Part shown: positions 22,964 through 34,050 of the stretch, one piece after another | Layout of the letters: every line of letters starts with the position of its first letter | Numbering within the stretch: the first letter of the stretch is position 1 | NCBI GenBank assembly: GCA_025890175.1 | Contig: JANPYM010000006.1 | Location: forward strand, 2,683,365 to 2,747,364 | Origin: Ciborinia camelliae | Lineage: Eukaryota; Ascomycota; Leotiomycetes; Helotiales; Sclerotiniaceae | Length of the DNA stretch: 64,000 nt | Reading direction: 5' to 3' | Notes under the pieces: model-generated | Told to the model about the DNA's origin: nothing | What the model saw: only the letters and a program-made list of their open reading frames with translations | Databases searched by the model: none | Program-made: the position numbers and the translations under genes

Positions 22964-24757
22964 ATGAGCGACGATGAAGATTTCCAGGTTGAAGGACCGG
23001 AACTAGCAGAAGATGATCCCATGAGAGCTTTCTTACCTACATCATTTGGGAAAAAGTCAAAAGAGGCAGATGTAGCCGCGCAAATCAATCGAACAAAACG
23101 ACCAACAGAAAAAAAAATCGATGCGCCAACGCCAACTCTGGCTGTAGAGAATGAAAAGCGCGCGCCAGAGCCGGCCTCTAAGGATTGGGGTTCTGATGAT
23201 GACGATGAGGATTCAGATACCGATGGGGGATCCGATGATGATGATGAATTTCCAACTTCTCACGAATTAGTACTCAAGACGCATGATCGGGCGGTTACTA
23301 CTACGACTCTTGATCCTTCAGGTTCAAGACTGATAACTGGTTCTAATGATTGTACGCTCAAGTTTCATGATTTCGCTTCTATGACACCTACGACTCTACG
23401 ATCATTCAAAAGCGTGGACCCAAATTATTCGAAGACATCAGCAAACTCTGAAACCCATCCTATAAACCATGTTGAGTTCAATCCACACGCCGGAGGAACA
23501 TTTCTCTGTATATCGGCTCATCCACAAGCGAAATTAATGAACAGAGATGGGGATATCATCGGGGAATTCGTGAAAGGAGATATGTATTTGAGGGATATGA
23601 ATAATACGAAAGGGCACATTTCGGAAATTACTACAGGTACATGGAGTCCGATGGATAAAAATATCTGTGTCACGGCCGGTACGGATAGCACTCTACGAAT
23701 ATGGGATGTCAATGTCAGGAGATGTCAAAAAGAAGTTATTGTCCATAAATCTAAAGCGTCAGGATCGGCGGGAAGGACCAGAATGACGGCAGTGGTATGG
23801 GGGAGTCCAGCCCAAGGTGGAAATAATCTACTGGTATCTGCAGCACTGGATGGAAGTCTAGTGATGTGGGGCGGTAATGGACCCTACGCAAGGCCAACGG
23901 CTGAAATTAGGGACGCTCATACCCCGGATACTTGGACAGGTGGTATTGATATCAGTCCTGATGGACGGATGGTTGTTACTCGAGGTGGGGATAATTTGAT
24001 CAAGCTTTGGGATACTCGAAAGTTCAAAACTCCTATTGTGACGGTTTCTCATCCCTCAACCTCAGACGTCTATTCTGTCACCAACATTAAATACTCGCCC
24101 AATGGCTCCAACATCATCACCGGTTCAGCATCAGGCCACCTTCATATTTTAAATTCCGGCAACCTCAAACCGGATCTCGTTACTCCGGTTACTCCTGGAT
24201 CTCCTCTCATCACAGTTCAGTGGCATCCAAAACTCAACCAAATTGTAACTGGATCTGCCAATTCTGAAGTCCATGTTCTCTACAACCCAAATACATCAGT
24301 CCGAGGTGCTGTTGATGTAATGTCTCGTGCACCTAAGAAGCGTCATGTCGATGATGACCCCAACTTTACAACAGATCAATCTACCGGTATGTCAGGGGAC
24401 AGTATCGTCACTCCAGGTGGTCTCATGTCCAATACATCCGCCACATCTTTTTCCGCAAGACATCCTACTCTAGGCTTGACCGCCTCTGGTCGTTCTCGCG
24501 ATCCACGTCGACCTAACTTACCACTGGTCACACCATTTGCGAAAAGTCAGCCAGATGAAAAGCATATCAATGAAAGTATCACATTGAGTAGCATGCGCGA
24601 TGAGGATCCTCGGGAAGCATTATTGAAATATGCCGAGCTTGCCAAGACCGATCCCCTCTTTACCAATGCCTGGAAAAATACCCAACCGACCACTCAATAT
24701 GCAGAATTGAGCGATGAAGAAGATGAGGGACCAGATAAGAAAAAAGTTAAGAGATGA
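22964..24757 (+). CDS. WDR70-like WD40-repeat protein
   Basis: The single exon starts at the ATG at 22964 (MSDDEDFQVEGP); the codon at 22955 is TTG. The product has 597 residues. An acidic N-terminus (residues about 70-95, DDDDEDSDTDGGSDDDDEF) precedes WD40 repeats from about residue 100 to 440. Examples are LDPSGSRLITGSNDCTLKFH, TAGTDSTLRIWDV, SAALDGSLVMWG and VTRGGDNLIKLWDT. The C-terminus has the WDR70-specific block GRSRDPRRPNLPLVTPF followed by DPREALLKYAELAKTDPLF and a Lys-rich end (DKKKVKR), a likely nuclear signal. In animals and fission yeast, WDR70 works with the CUL4-DDB1 ubiquitin ligase in chromatin and DNA-break responses. The assignment rests on the acidic head, repeat number and C-terminal block. 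Confidence 0.85.
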   Translation: MSDDEDFQVEGPELAEDDPMRAFLPTSFGKKSKEADVAAQINRTKRPTEKKIDAPTPTLAVENEKRAPEPASKDWGSDDDDEDSDTDGGSDDDDEFPTSHELVLKTHDRAVTTTTLDPSGSRLITGSNDCTLKFHDFASMTPTTLRSFKSVDPNYSKTSANSETHPINHVEFNPHAGGTFLCISAHPQAKLMNRDGDIIGEFVKGDMYLRDMNNTKGHISEITTGTWSPMDKNICVTAGTDSTLRIWDVNVRRCQKEVIVHKSKASGSAGRTRMTAVVWGSPAQGGNNLLVSAALDGSLVMWGGNGPYARPTAEIRDAHTPDTWTGGIDISPDGRMVVTRGGDNLIKLWDTRKFKTPIVTVSHPSTSDVYSVTNIKYSPNGSNIITGSASGHLHILNSGNLKPDLVTPVTPGSPLITVQWHPKLNQIVTGSANSEVHVLYNPNTSVRGAVDVMSRAPKKRHVDDDPNFTTDQSTGMSGDSIVTPGGLMSNTSATSFSARHPTLGLTASGRSRDPRRPNLPLVTPFAKSQPDEKHINESITLSSMRDEDPREALLKYAELAKTDPLFTNAWKNTQPTTQYAELSDEEDEGPDKKKVKR

Positions 24758-26983
24758 GATCAATTAATCGGAATCTGAATGATGTGAGATGAGATGACCG
24801 CATTCGTTATTGTCATGAAGATAGAAGTCCATCAGTCCTCGAGATGAATCTCCATGGAAAGATAGGTCTACCTATTGAGATCATCTAAAACTATCTACCT
24901 ACCAAGCAGTGTCACGGCAAGTTTTTAATACAATTCTTTCCTGATTCTTTGATTGAAAAAAGATACAATACGATACTCAACCCAGATCCACATCCCATCT
25001 CGTAGATACTCAAAACTTGCGATCTTTGAGTGGAGGGAAGGGAAGGGAAGGGCAGTAATGAGTGCAGGTAGGTAGCTAGGTAGGTACCCACGTATGTGTG
25101 CGTTTCTTCCAAAAAGGAGAGTGGTGAATGAATGGTGGGAGAGTGATGGGTGTGTATGGGAGTGTATGATGGATGGGTGTTGTATAAGATATTTTCCCAT
25201 CCAATCCCATTTGATCATTCTATTTGATCCTACGTTCTTTTGAAAATGTAATATAGACCTCTAGATACCAGGAAACTCTAGCTGCTAGTGAAGAAATCCT
25301 TAATATGATAATACCTAGGTAGGTAGTAGCTATCGTGTACTGTACTGTCCTCTACTCTACTCTACTTTACTCTACTCTAAGGTCCGTATATGTACATACA
25401 TCATACAATTCATACAATTCAGTTCATACCCATCCATCCATCCATCCATCCCGACTCTTCTCTTCCATTCTCTTCCATTCCATAAAATAAAACATAACGC
25501 AACAAAACAGAACCCCCAACCCAAAAACGTGAATAACCAACGCGTTTAACTGCCGCCCAAATATCTATCTACCTCAAGCTTAGGTATCTACCTACCTAGT
25601 ATATACCTACCTCAAGCTATCTACCTAGTATATATATATATATATATATCTAGTCTAGTCTCTCTCTCTCTTTCTCTCAGCGCCTGCACTACGGGCCTAC
25701 GGCTCACTGTCAGCGATTCACCTCATCTCATCTCAGCTCATCTCAGCGCAGTGATTCACATCTCCTCAACTCGAGGTCAAAGATTATATTTTCCATGATT
25801 TTTTAATATGGATTTTTCAATATGGATTTTTTAAGGTTCACACACGTAGGTAGGCTTGCTTAATATGTAGGTGTATAGGTGTAGAGGAAACTAGGAAACT
25901 AGGAAACTTGGAAATGAATCAAATAGAATAGAATAGGAAAGAATAGGAAAGAAACCCAAGATGATATGATATGTGACATTGATATCGACTTCGTTCTGAA
26001 GGAAAGGAAAGGAAAGGAAAGGAAAGGAACGGATTCTTTAGTTTATCCTATTTACTTGTAACTAGATTGTAACTTGTAACTTGTAAATTTCAACGACCTC
26101 TGTTTCAATTTTCCAATGATCCAGCCAGCCCGTAAATATCAAGCTATCCATAGCTTGATACTAAACTTTCTGGAAATATTATGTTATATTGTATGTATAC
26201 CTATATTCACTTTTCCATACTTCCATAATACCTAGGTAGGTACCTATCCAACGAATGAAAACGCATGCTGGCCTGAGTATAGGTACCAGGTATGAATAGA
26301 ATCAATATTGAATCGACATAACTACCTAGGTACCTACCTATACACAACAAGGTTGGATCAGGTCCTTGTAGGTAGGTAGGTTAGGTAGGAAACACAAACG
26401 CGAAGCTACGCTCCAGCGAAACTAATAAGCTCCAGCCATTGAGGTGATATCTTGAGCAATGGAAGCGCGCCGTAGGTAAGTAGGTAGGTAGATAGGTAAT
26501 TCACTTCACTTCATCACAATACAATAGAAACAATACAATAGACCTCCAAAAACCATCCCAAGCTAGCGTTAGTTTTGGGTTTAAAATTGATATCGTATGA
26601 ATCCATGATCAATCCCAATCCTAATCCTGCACATGAATTTAGAATTTGGAAGTGGAATAATTGAACTTGAAGAATTTTCTAAACTCGACTTCGCTCGACC
26701 TCGCAATACCATCTTGTTCATCTTCTGGTTTTCTGCATCGTTATCATCATACCTACCTACCTACCTAATTATAATATCCCGAGGTCAATCGTCAACACCA
26801 TCACCATACCATCATCGCGTAACAACCCATAACAACAACAACAGCAACAACGGGTTTTTCGTGTCTTGTATCTACATACATAGGTACATATCCAAATACA
26901 AATTCAATTTATTCTTTCCACCTTCCACCTTCCGCTTCTACTTTACTTCTACTTCTACTTGTACTTGTACTTGTACTTCTACC
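24758..26983. other. Repeat-rich intergenic region
   Basis: The 2.2-kb region is dense in TAGGTAGG/CCTACCTA motifs (25072-25088, 25315-25328, 25580-25640, 26232-26245, 26370-26390, 26475-26497, 26752-26768). It also holds an (AT)n run at 25628-25648, (CATC)n near 25430-25450, (GGAAA)n at 26000-26027 and CTACTCTACTTTACTC near 25355-25380. The last 350 bp precede the next gene and end in (CTTGTA)n just before its ATG. The open frame from 26633 is leader-like low-complexity text and I do not use it as the start. Confidence 0.7.
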
Positions 26984-28937
26984 ATGACAAGCAGTAAAGA
27001 TATGGATATCTATCAATCTGCAAGTATGAATCCGAATCCGAATACGCTACAGGTACCTTCATCCGGCAGCATGAACGATCATGATCATGATCAAGACATC
27101 GATACCGAGATGCTCGGCACGACCATGATGGCGCCACCAAAGCATGAGTCGATGCGACTTTTCCACAACGAGATTGACCCCAATATTCCGCCACCACCCC
27201 CATCATCACCACCTGCATTTTCCAAGCCGGTTTCGAGTCGCGGTTTTGTGATTTTTCAAGACCAAGACGATGATGATCATCAGCTGAGCGCGACAATTTC
27301 ATCTCGGTCACCTGCGGTTTTGAATAAAAAAAAGAAAAAGAAGAAGAAGGAGAAGAGTTTAAAGCGCAAAGTGGCCGAGATGTCGGATTATGCTGAGTCC
27401 ACTCCCAAGAGACCTCGCAACTCGGCGGGTCCGTTGGAATCTGAATTCGATTGCGAATTTGAATCATTTGATTTATCTGGAACGATGCACGATGATGATG
27501 ATGATGATGCTGCAGGTGCAAATCCATCACCCACACCACCTCCATCGCCCATGACGAAAGTCGGTCTTTTTGGTGCAAATACGAGGACTTCCAAGGGGGG
27601 ATCTTCAGACTCGTGGAATTATGCTGGCCATGATGAATATGCGGAATTATCCGCGATCTTGCACAGAGATGCCGCGAAACTCAAGGCGGGCGAGATCATC
27701 GATACCGTGGATGCGATTGATGGACTTCGAGGCTCGGCGACGACTTCGCAACGCGTGGCGATATTGAAGGCTCTGGAAGGTATCAATAGAGATTTTCGAG
27801 AATTTAGAAAAAATGTATGGATACCTACCCTTCTCTTTTGGCTTTGGCATCTGGCGTTTACTAATGTGGTTTCTAGGAAACTGCAAAGTTGAATAAGAAG
27901 AAGAGTATGAAGAAAAGAATGCCAGCAATTTCAGAAATCGATTGCATGCTAAGCGCCGATGGAAAAAACCTGGATGATATACTAGTAAGTGGATTCTTCC
28001 AACTCGCATCATTTTCCCCATCACCACCATCATCTTGAATCATACATACTGACTTCCTCCCCAGCAGCAAGCCGACTCAAACGATCAAGCCCCAAAAGCC
28101 GAAGTCGAGAAAGACGCGGAAAAACCAGTCCTGCAAGAGGTGTACGATGAAGCAACCAAACAGCGACTTCGAGGAGGAATCTCATCTCTGCAGACCTACG
28201 AATTCGACCACCGCCACCACATCTGGAAATGTGAGATCAAACACGAAAAAGAAGTCTACCCCTACGGTTTCAATCCCGCACTCATGGCCACGTTCAAAGT
28301 ATGCAGCAAGGAGCGACTTCGATGCGAGAGGCTCGACAGAATCCAGGTGCTTCGAAAAAAGCATGGTGCGAAATATCTTCATAGAAATCCGATCTTGCCC
28401 GTGGATGTGATCAAGGAGTGTGGAGCGGAGAGCTGTCGAGAGTTGGAAGACAGGCTCGACATGAAGGATGTGAGGGATGCTGCATCTTGGGAGCTGGCGA
28501 CTCGACAGGTGGCCGATACACGCTCGAGGAAAAACAGAAAATTTACCTTTCAGAAGCAGGCATCGCCGTTGAAAAGGGAGTTGGAGAAACTAGAGGATCA
28601 TTGCATTCCGGAACATGTATTGCCGTATTATAGAAAGGACAACACGAGGGCTGATTTTTCCGCGGAGTTCATGGAGAGGAAGCGTAAGCAGCTTGTTGAG
28701 GCGGAGAGGAAGAGGGTAAAGATGGAGGATGATAAAAAAAGGGCAGCTTGGAGGAAGAAAGATAAAGTTAAGCAGTCGCGCGCACTCGAGGAAAACCAGG
28801 AGAGGGAAAGACGAGACAATGAAAATAGGGAGAAATATCGTGTGGCGTGGGAAAATAGAGAGAGGTCTGATTGTCGTGTTACGCAGGCCTGGATTGATAT
28901 GGGTGTTGAGATGGCTCGTTTTGGAAAGCAAGATTGA
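26984..28937 (+). CDS. Hypothetical basic coiled-coil protein, likely nuclear
   Basis: Three exons (26984-27814, 27877-27984, 28065-28937) with introns of 62 and 80 nt encode about 603 residues. The start is the ATG after the leader repeat (MTSSKDMDIYQS). No family is recognised. The N-terminal 220 residues are disordered, with poly-Pro, poly-Asp and a strong basic stretch KKKKKKKEKSLKRK that fits a nuclear signal. The middle (AELSAILHRDAAKLKAGE to ALEGINRDFREFRKN) looks helical. The C-terminal third begins with a possible folded part (YEFDHRHHIWKCEIKHEK, YGFNPALMATFKVCSKERLR) and ends in a long Lys/Arg/Glu helix (FMERKRKQLVEAERKRVKME). The second acceptor is CAGCAG (28062-28067), so two forms differing by one Gln are possible. 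Confidence 0.78.
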
Positions 28938-30695
28938 GGACATGGATGGGAAATGGATGGGAAGGATATTAATGGTTGCAAAGGAATGGATATTAGTAGT
29001 CGTATAAGGAAAGGATATGGTGCCATTATTGTAGTCTGTACTGCTTGCTCATAGATACAGAGCAGACTTTGGGATTTTTCAAAAACGACAGTTTTGTCGA
29101 GCATGTTGCTTGCCTCTCTTATGGATGATATTTCCCGATGATAGTATGCCATCAGGATAGCATCAAGGCAGCGTTATATAGCTCAGCGGTATATTTTATG
29201 ATGCAATTTTCCATTTTTCCCTATTGTTGTTTGATGGGGCTGATGATCATAAAAACCATTTGTATGGATCGCTAGGTATATTTGGATAGCTATACCTATT
29301 CATCACTGAGGATAATCATTTTCTTTCGAGGAGATTCTCATTATATTTTCATGCTCATTTTGACCTCACCATTCGACCCTCACCACTCGGAGTTCTAGTG
29401 ATGAGATTTACGAAACGTTCGAGACTTCATTGCCAATCAGTCAGTGCACACCACTTATCCTGACCGATATAACTTATCCACAAGCTCGGGCCTAAAATGT
29501 GCTAATAAAAGGCGATGATGATGAAAAATATGATGATATCAATTATGGAGCACAAGGTCTCCACGCGAGATTGCGCAAACGAATATGGGGCATAGAAAGT
29601 TGAAACCTAGATAACTAACTATTATTCTATTCTCACGCGAGGGTTCTTTTCACACACAGTAGCAATATGATACTAATATTCTACTATGTCTGTCTCATGG
29701 CTCTTGAAGTCCTCATCTCGAGGCCTTTCTTTATTTGAGGATGGGTATGCGAACGAGATCCTGTGTCAAATCCTCAGCTTCGAGGAGAGGAGAGGGATGC
29801 AAGAGTTTCAGACAAAAATTGAGGTTGAAACGATACATAGTAAATGCTGGAGAGTCGGGACAGACTGAGCGGGAAGACCGGAAGAGGTTACACGTTCCAT
29901 GGGTTTGGCATACATTAGTTAAGTAGGTCCACTTTCTTCCCATGTGGAATACCTATCCAAAGATCCAATTCGACAATGTGGCGCGTAGAAAGAAGACGTC
30001 GTAGATTAAAAAGCCGCCAGAGAGCAAGATGGACCGGGGAGCCACAGCGTGGTCTTCAAGTACTGGTTGATGACCTGTGAGGTTGATGATACTTGGTCCA
30101 CTCACAAGTTCCAATTAGCTAGGCCATGCATAAGTGTCGTTTCAGGAACTTCTGCAAGGTACCTCGATACATGTTGGGTAACTTGCCTCTTGAGTTGAGC
30201 ACCTGCAAGATCCATATCTGCGTTGTGAACACATGTAAAACATGTTTTTGATTGCTGGATATCGAGGTCATCATCATTTTGCACAACGCAATGGTGATCC
30301 ATGGACATTGGATACGTGCCATTTGAAGTGAGGTTTGATAGAATTAGTTTCGGGATGGCAGGTCCAATGTTCATCCAACAGTTGGTCCTTCCCGTTTCGC
30401 TGTCAATCACGTGGAGTTATCGGGGTGATTGGTCCAAGCGTCAAAAACTCATGACCCTTCGACCCAGCCTCCTCAAAAATGGATTTTCTATGGCGCTACA
30501 TATGCAAGAGGTGAATCATTGGGTCTGAATGTCAGACTCGAGGCTCACTGCCACGTCTTTGCTCAAATATTCCCAAGACTAACTATCCTACAGTCGTTCG
30601 TTCGCGGTCGTTATATTGCTAACAGTCCCTCGCTCAAATTAACATTCTAACAGGACTCGAATATCGGTATCCATCCATACTATTACTATTGAACA
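28938..30695. other. Intergenic, no supported gene
   Basis: This 1.76-kb stretch lies between two plus-strand genes. Small frames (29686-29868, 30102-30410 minus, 30429-30650) have no family motif. A purine-rich stretch lies near 29770-29820. No repeats of note. Confidence 0.5.
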
Positions 30696-32123
30696 ATGTT
30701 CCATCATACTCCTGAATCTTTATTACGTCGAACAGACTCGAAAAATCCCAATTCAACATGTCGAGGTCTATCATCCAATGGAAAACCATGTCGAAGAGGT
30801 CTCTCTAAATCACCACATAGCTCACCAAGTCCGAGTCCCTCGAGAGGAGCATCGAGTCCAGATGCATTTTGCTGGCAACATAAAGATCAAGCTGGACAAG
30901 CTGCTCCACCTACTCAATCTCGACCCAATGCACTTCGTGAGAGATCCAGCGTAGATACATTGGTGGAAAGATTGGGACTTCTCGAGGTTGATCAGAAGAA
31001 GAATAAGGGAAAACAGCGTCAAACTTCAGAAGATAATCGCGGCAGACGACCTGTCTCGAATGCCGCTTCGAAAAATGAGCAGCCACAACTTGGAGAGCAA
31101 GAGAAAGCTCAACGGCGGCAGGCTCAACCACATCGGTTACATGAACAGCGGAGGCAAGAACATCATGAAGTTCCACATTCTGAAGAGGATGATCGAGGAC
31201 GTCACAAACCAAGACGGAATCTAGACCTGTTCTGTTGTATCGGTGAATCGGATGATTCAAGTGCACCAAGACCTCAGCAAAAGCCACACGACGGACGTTC
31301 TTCTTCCCATGTCCCATCAAGTTCTCACATGTCAGATCATCTCGATGTACCACATCCAACAACTCGTCCCCCCTCAAGACCTCGACCTTCTTCAAGGCCC
31401 CACACATCATCATCGAGGCCATCAACTTCCAAGCCGCCTGAAATGCTTCAACGTCCTACCATGGAGCGGGATCCATCTTCAAGAACAGGAGAGTTCCTAG
31501 CTCACATACCTTCATCAGCAAGCCCTCAGACAACAGCTTCACTCCTGGCCGAATTGGCCAAACCCATTTCCGATGCTGATCTTCCTGGATTTATATACAT
31601 GTTCTGGTTGACCGATGAAGGATTACCTACGGGACCTTCGGATGAAGCAGCTGGTTCTCTTCTAACCCCACCATCATCAAGATCCGGACCAGGTCATCGA
31701 CGCACCTCGGATGTCCTCAACTCATTTACCTCCGCACCACCAGACAAGAAGCAAAAAACCATGCTTCTAAAGATCGGTCGAGCCGAAAACGTTTTCGCCC
31801 GAATGCAACAGTGGAAAAAACAATGCGGCTACAATCTTTCGCTCATTCGCTACTACCCATATCACGATTCATCAAAACCACCATCGCGACACGCGAGCGA
31901 AAATGACGGCCCTAAAAAAGTGCCAAATGTGCACAAGGTCGAAAGATTGATTCACATTGAATTGATGGCCCGAAGGGTCAATTGTGGGAAGTGCAAAGCG
32001 TGCGGGAAAGAACATCGTGAGTGGTTCGAGGTGGATGCGGATCGTGAAGGTGTGGCCATGGTCGATGAGGTTATTAAACGTTGGGTGGATTGGGCGGAGA
32101 AGGATGAGGCTGGGAGATGTTGA
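30696..32123 (+). CDS. T5orf172 / DUF1766 domain protein, MUG113-like
   Basis: The single exon encodes 475 residues. Near the N-terminus is STCRGLSSNGKPCRR followed by FCWQHKD, a Cys/His pattern also seen in fungal relatives and probably metal-binding. Residues about 70-285 are disordered, Ser/Pro/Arg-rich, with an Asp/Arg-rich piece. The T5orf172 domain runs from about 292 (GFIYMFWLTDE) through LLKIGRAENVFARMQQWKKQ, NLSLIRYYPY and VHKVERLIHIELMARRVNC to CKACGKEHREWFEVD near 450. T5orf172 belongs to the GIY-YIG nuclease-like superfamily. The fission-yeast member mug113 is up-regulated in meiosis and its biochemical activity is not established. The KIGRAENVFARMQQW and HREWFEV landmarks make the family call firm. 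Confidence 0.88.
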   Translation: MFHHTPESLLRRTDSKNPNSTCRGLSSNGKPCRRGLSKSPHSSPSPSPSRGASSPDAFCWQHKDQAGQAAPPTQSRPNALRERSSVDTLVERLGLLEVDQKKNKGKQRQTSEDNRGRRPVSNAASKNEQPQLGEQEKAQRRQAQPHRLHEQRRQEHHEVPHSEEDDRGRHKPRRNLDLFCCIGESDDSSAPRPQQKPHDGRSSSHVPSSSHMSDHLDVPHPTTRPPSRPRPSSRPHTSSSRPSTSKPPEMLQRPTMERDPSSRTGEFLAHIPSSASPQTTASLLAELAKPISDADLPGFIYMFWLTDEGLPTGPSDEAAGSLLTPPSSRSGPGHRRTSDVLNSFTSAPPDKKQKTMLLKIGRAENVFARMQQWKKQCGYNLSLIRYYPYHDSSKPPSRHASENDGPKKVPNVHKVERLIHIELMARRVNCGKCKACGKEHREWFEVDADREGVAMVDEVIKRWVDWAEKDEAGRC

Positions 32124-32875
32124 TCGGTGGGTTGATTGGTTGGTGGGTTGATGGGTAGATTGAGATAGAGAGATAGAGAGCGTTAGAATTCCTACCTACC
32201 TAGGTAGGTTATATATATAGTACGTACGATTACCTTTTTTTCATCCCACTTGGTTCTGGTTCTTTGCAGCGATGCTATGCTTTACTGATCTGAATTGCTT
32301 ATTCCTCATTCTATATCATTATCAATCTCAATATGTACGTATGTCATTATTTCATTATGTCATTATTCTTCTGGTTCTTCTTGATCTGCTTCTTCTTGCT
32401 CTATATAAAAATACACTTGGACAGAACAGGACAGGACAGGGTAGTTCCCTTCCCTTCCCTTCCCTTCCCTTCCCTTCCGCACGGTACGGTACAGTACGGT
32501 ACGGTATATGGATATGAAAATCGTGGCATTTGGGTAACCCCCCTTTTTGATATGGCACTCGTATTTGATGGTTCTGGTTCTGGTTTGTGTAATGCTATTT
32601 GGTGATTTGGTGATTTGGTGATTTGGTGCGTGTCTTGTGTTGAATGTGTGTGTGTGTATTTGTTTATGTATTGTGAAAGAGTTAAGGTTGGTAGGGGGTA
32701 GGGGGTAGGGAGGGGGTAGGTAGGTAGATTAATATGTTGGGGGAAGTGGAGGAGGGGGAGGAGGGGGAGGAAGGGGAGGAATGATGAAACGGAAACGGAA
32801 ACGGAAACTTGAAAGAGGGAATAGTTGAATGGTTGAATGAAAGTAAAATGGGAAATGGGAAGAATGGATGATATT

Positions 32876-33470
32876 GGGGGGGGGGGGGGGGGTGTGGTTG
32901 TTCATCTTGAATACCTTAANNNNNNNNNNGTGGTTGTTCATCTTGAATACCTTAAGGGGTGGGAATGTGAATCACTGGATACTGGAGATACCGAAGATGC
33001 CGGAGATGGCAAAATGGGAAAATGGGAAAATAGTGGAATGGTAGAGTGGGAGGCATATGATGGCTTGTTTGTTTACTATTTGCTAATTACTATTTCCCTC
33101 TTCTTTTTCCTGCTTTGTTCCCTTTTTGTCAAGATCCAGGAGAGTGAGGGTGAGAGTGTTGGAGAGCTGTTTTGGTATGTAGGTATGCATTAATTACCCA
33201 CCTACCTACCTACCTAGTAGTTACACTAGGTAGATTAAAATTTTAAATCTTGGATCTTGCGCAGTGGGTATGGTGCAAGATTTACAGAAGAAGATCGGAA
33301 GATTAATATGGGGGGTGTGGTGTGGTGTGGTGTGGTCGTTCATTTCATATACAATCGGGAGTTGGAAGGAATATATTTTGGTGGAAATGTGAATCTACCA
33401 GTGCATGCTGGAGATGGGAAAATGTTATCTGAGGGCTTGTTTGCTATTTTTTTCTTTGAATCTTTTCTGA
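32876..33470. repeat. Diverged direct duplication
   Basis: Segment A (about 32876-33090) and segment B (about 33307-33465) share blocks in the same order: GGTGTGGTTGTTCATCTT versus GGTGTGGTCGTTCATTTC, TGGGAATGTGAATC versus TGGAAATGTGAATC, CTGGAGAT...GAAAATG, and GGCTTGTTTG followed by a T-rich stretch. The copies differ by many substitutions and indels, so the duplication is old. No gene is recognised in either copy. Confidence 0.55.
32894..32955. other. 10-N assembly gap flanked by identical 26-bp sequence
   Basis: Ns occupy 32920-32929. The 26 bases before the gap (32894-32919, GTGGTTGTTCATCTTGAATA plus CCTTAA) are repeated exactly after it (32930-32955). A G homopolymer of about 17 precedes the left copy. 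The two contig ends therefore overlap, and the gap is probably artificial. Confidence 0.9.
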
Positions 33471-34050
33471 TGTTTGCATTTCATATAGTGATTCGAATTT
33501 TCCACTTCTATTTCTAAAGCTTGAGGTATATACTCATTATTTGTTGTGGGCAAATGAATTATGATTGTGGAAAGATATATTGTGTGGGAGGAAAGACTCT
33601 TGAGGTCATTGGAATTGGATGAATGAAGTTATGAATCGGAGATGTCTTGGATGGGTTTTGGGTGATTAACATTTATATTCACATGTTTTTTTCAGTATGA
33701 GTCGCAATGACTCTCATCAACTGCAACTTCAATCATTTGTTTGTTCCGTATTATTCGAACAAAACCTTCCCTTCCCCATCCACATCCCCATCAACCACAG
33801 TCGTACAAACATTCCCGGTGATTCGAATGATACCTTCTCATCCCTATGAACCGTAACACAAACTACAAGCGGACTATAAATCAACACCCTTTCTCTCCTC
33901 TTCAACTCCCAACTATCTATTTATCTATCTATTCATACAGCAGAATACATTCAAGATACTCAGCATATCACCAGCTCAAACAAATATTACATACAACAAG
34001 CCGAACAAATTTCCACCATCATTATCATCATCGCCATCCCCCTCATCAAA

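Larger units (their letters stand above)
32124..34050. other. Repeat-rich intergenic region with an assembly gap
   Basis: This 1.9-kb region holds CCTACCTACCTAGGTAGG at about 32191-32208, (CCCTT)n at 32446-32478, and a GGTAC-repeat (32483-32506). It also has GGGGGAGGAG purine runs (32735-32780), a long G run (32876-32892), the 10-N gap and a diverged duplicated segment. From 33670 on it is the presumed leader/promoter of the small gene at 34051. No gene is supported. Confidence 0.7.

Noticed and set aside
26633..26983. N-terminal extension of the coiled-coil gene from the ATG at 26633
   Set aside because: The text is simple-repeat leader (STSTCTCTCTST from CTTGTA repeats) and is best read as 5' untranslated sequence; the ATG at 26984 fits better.
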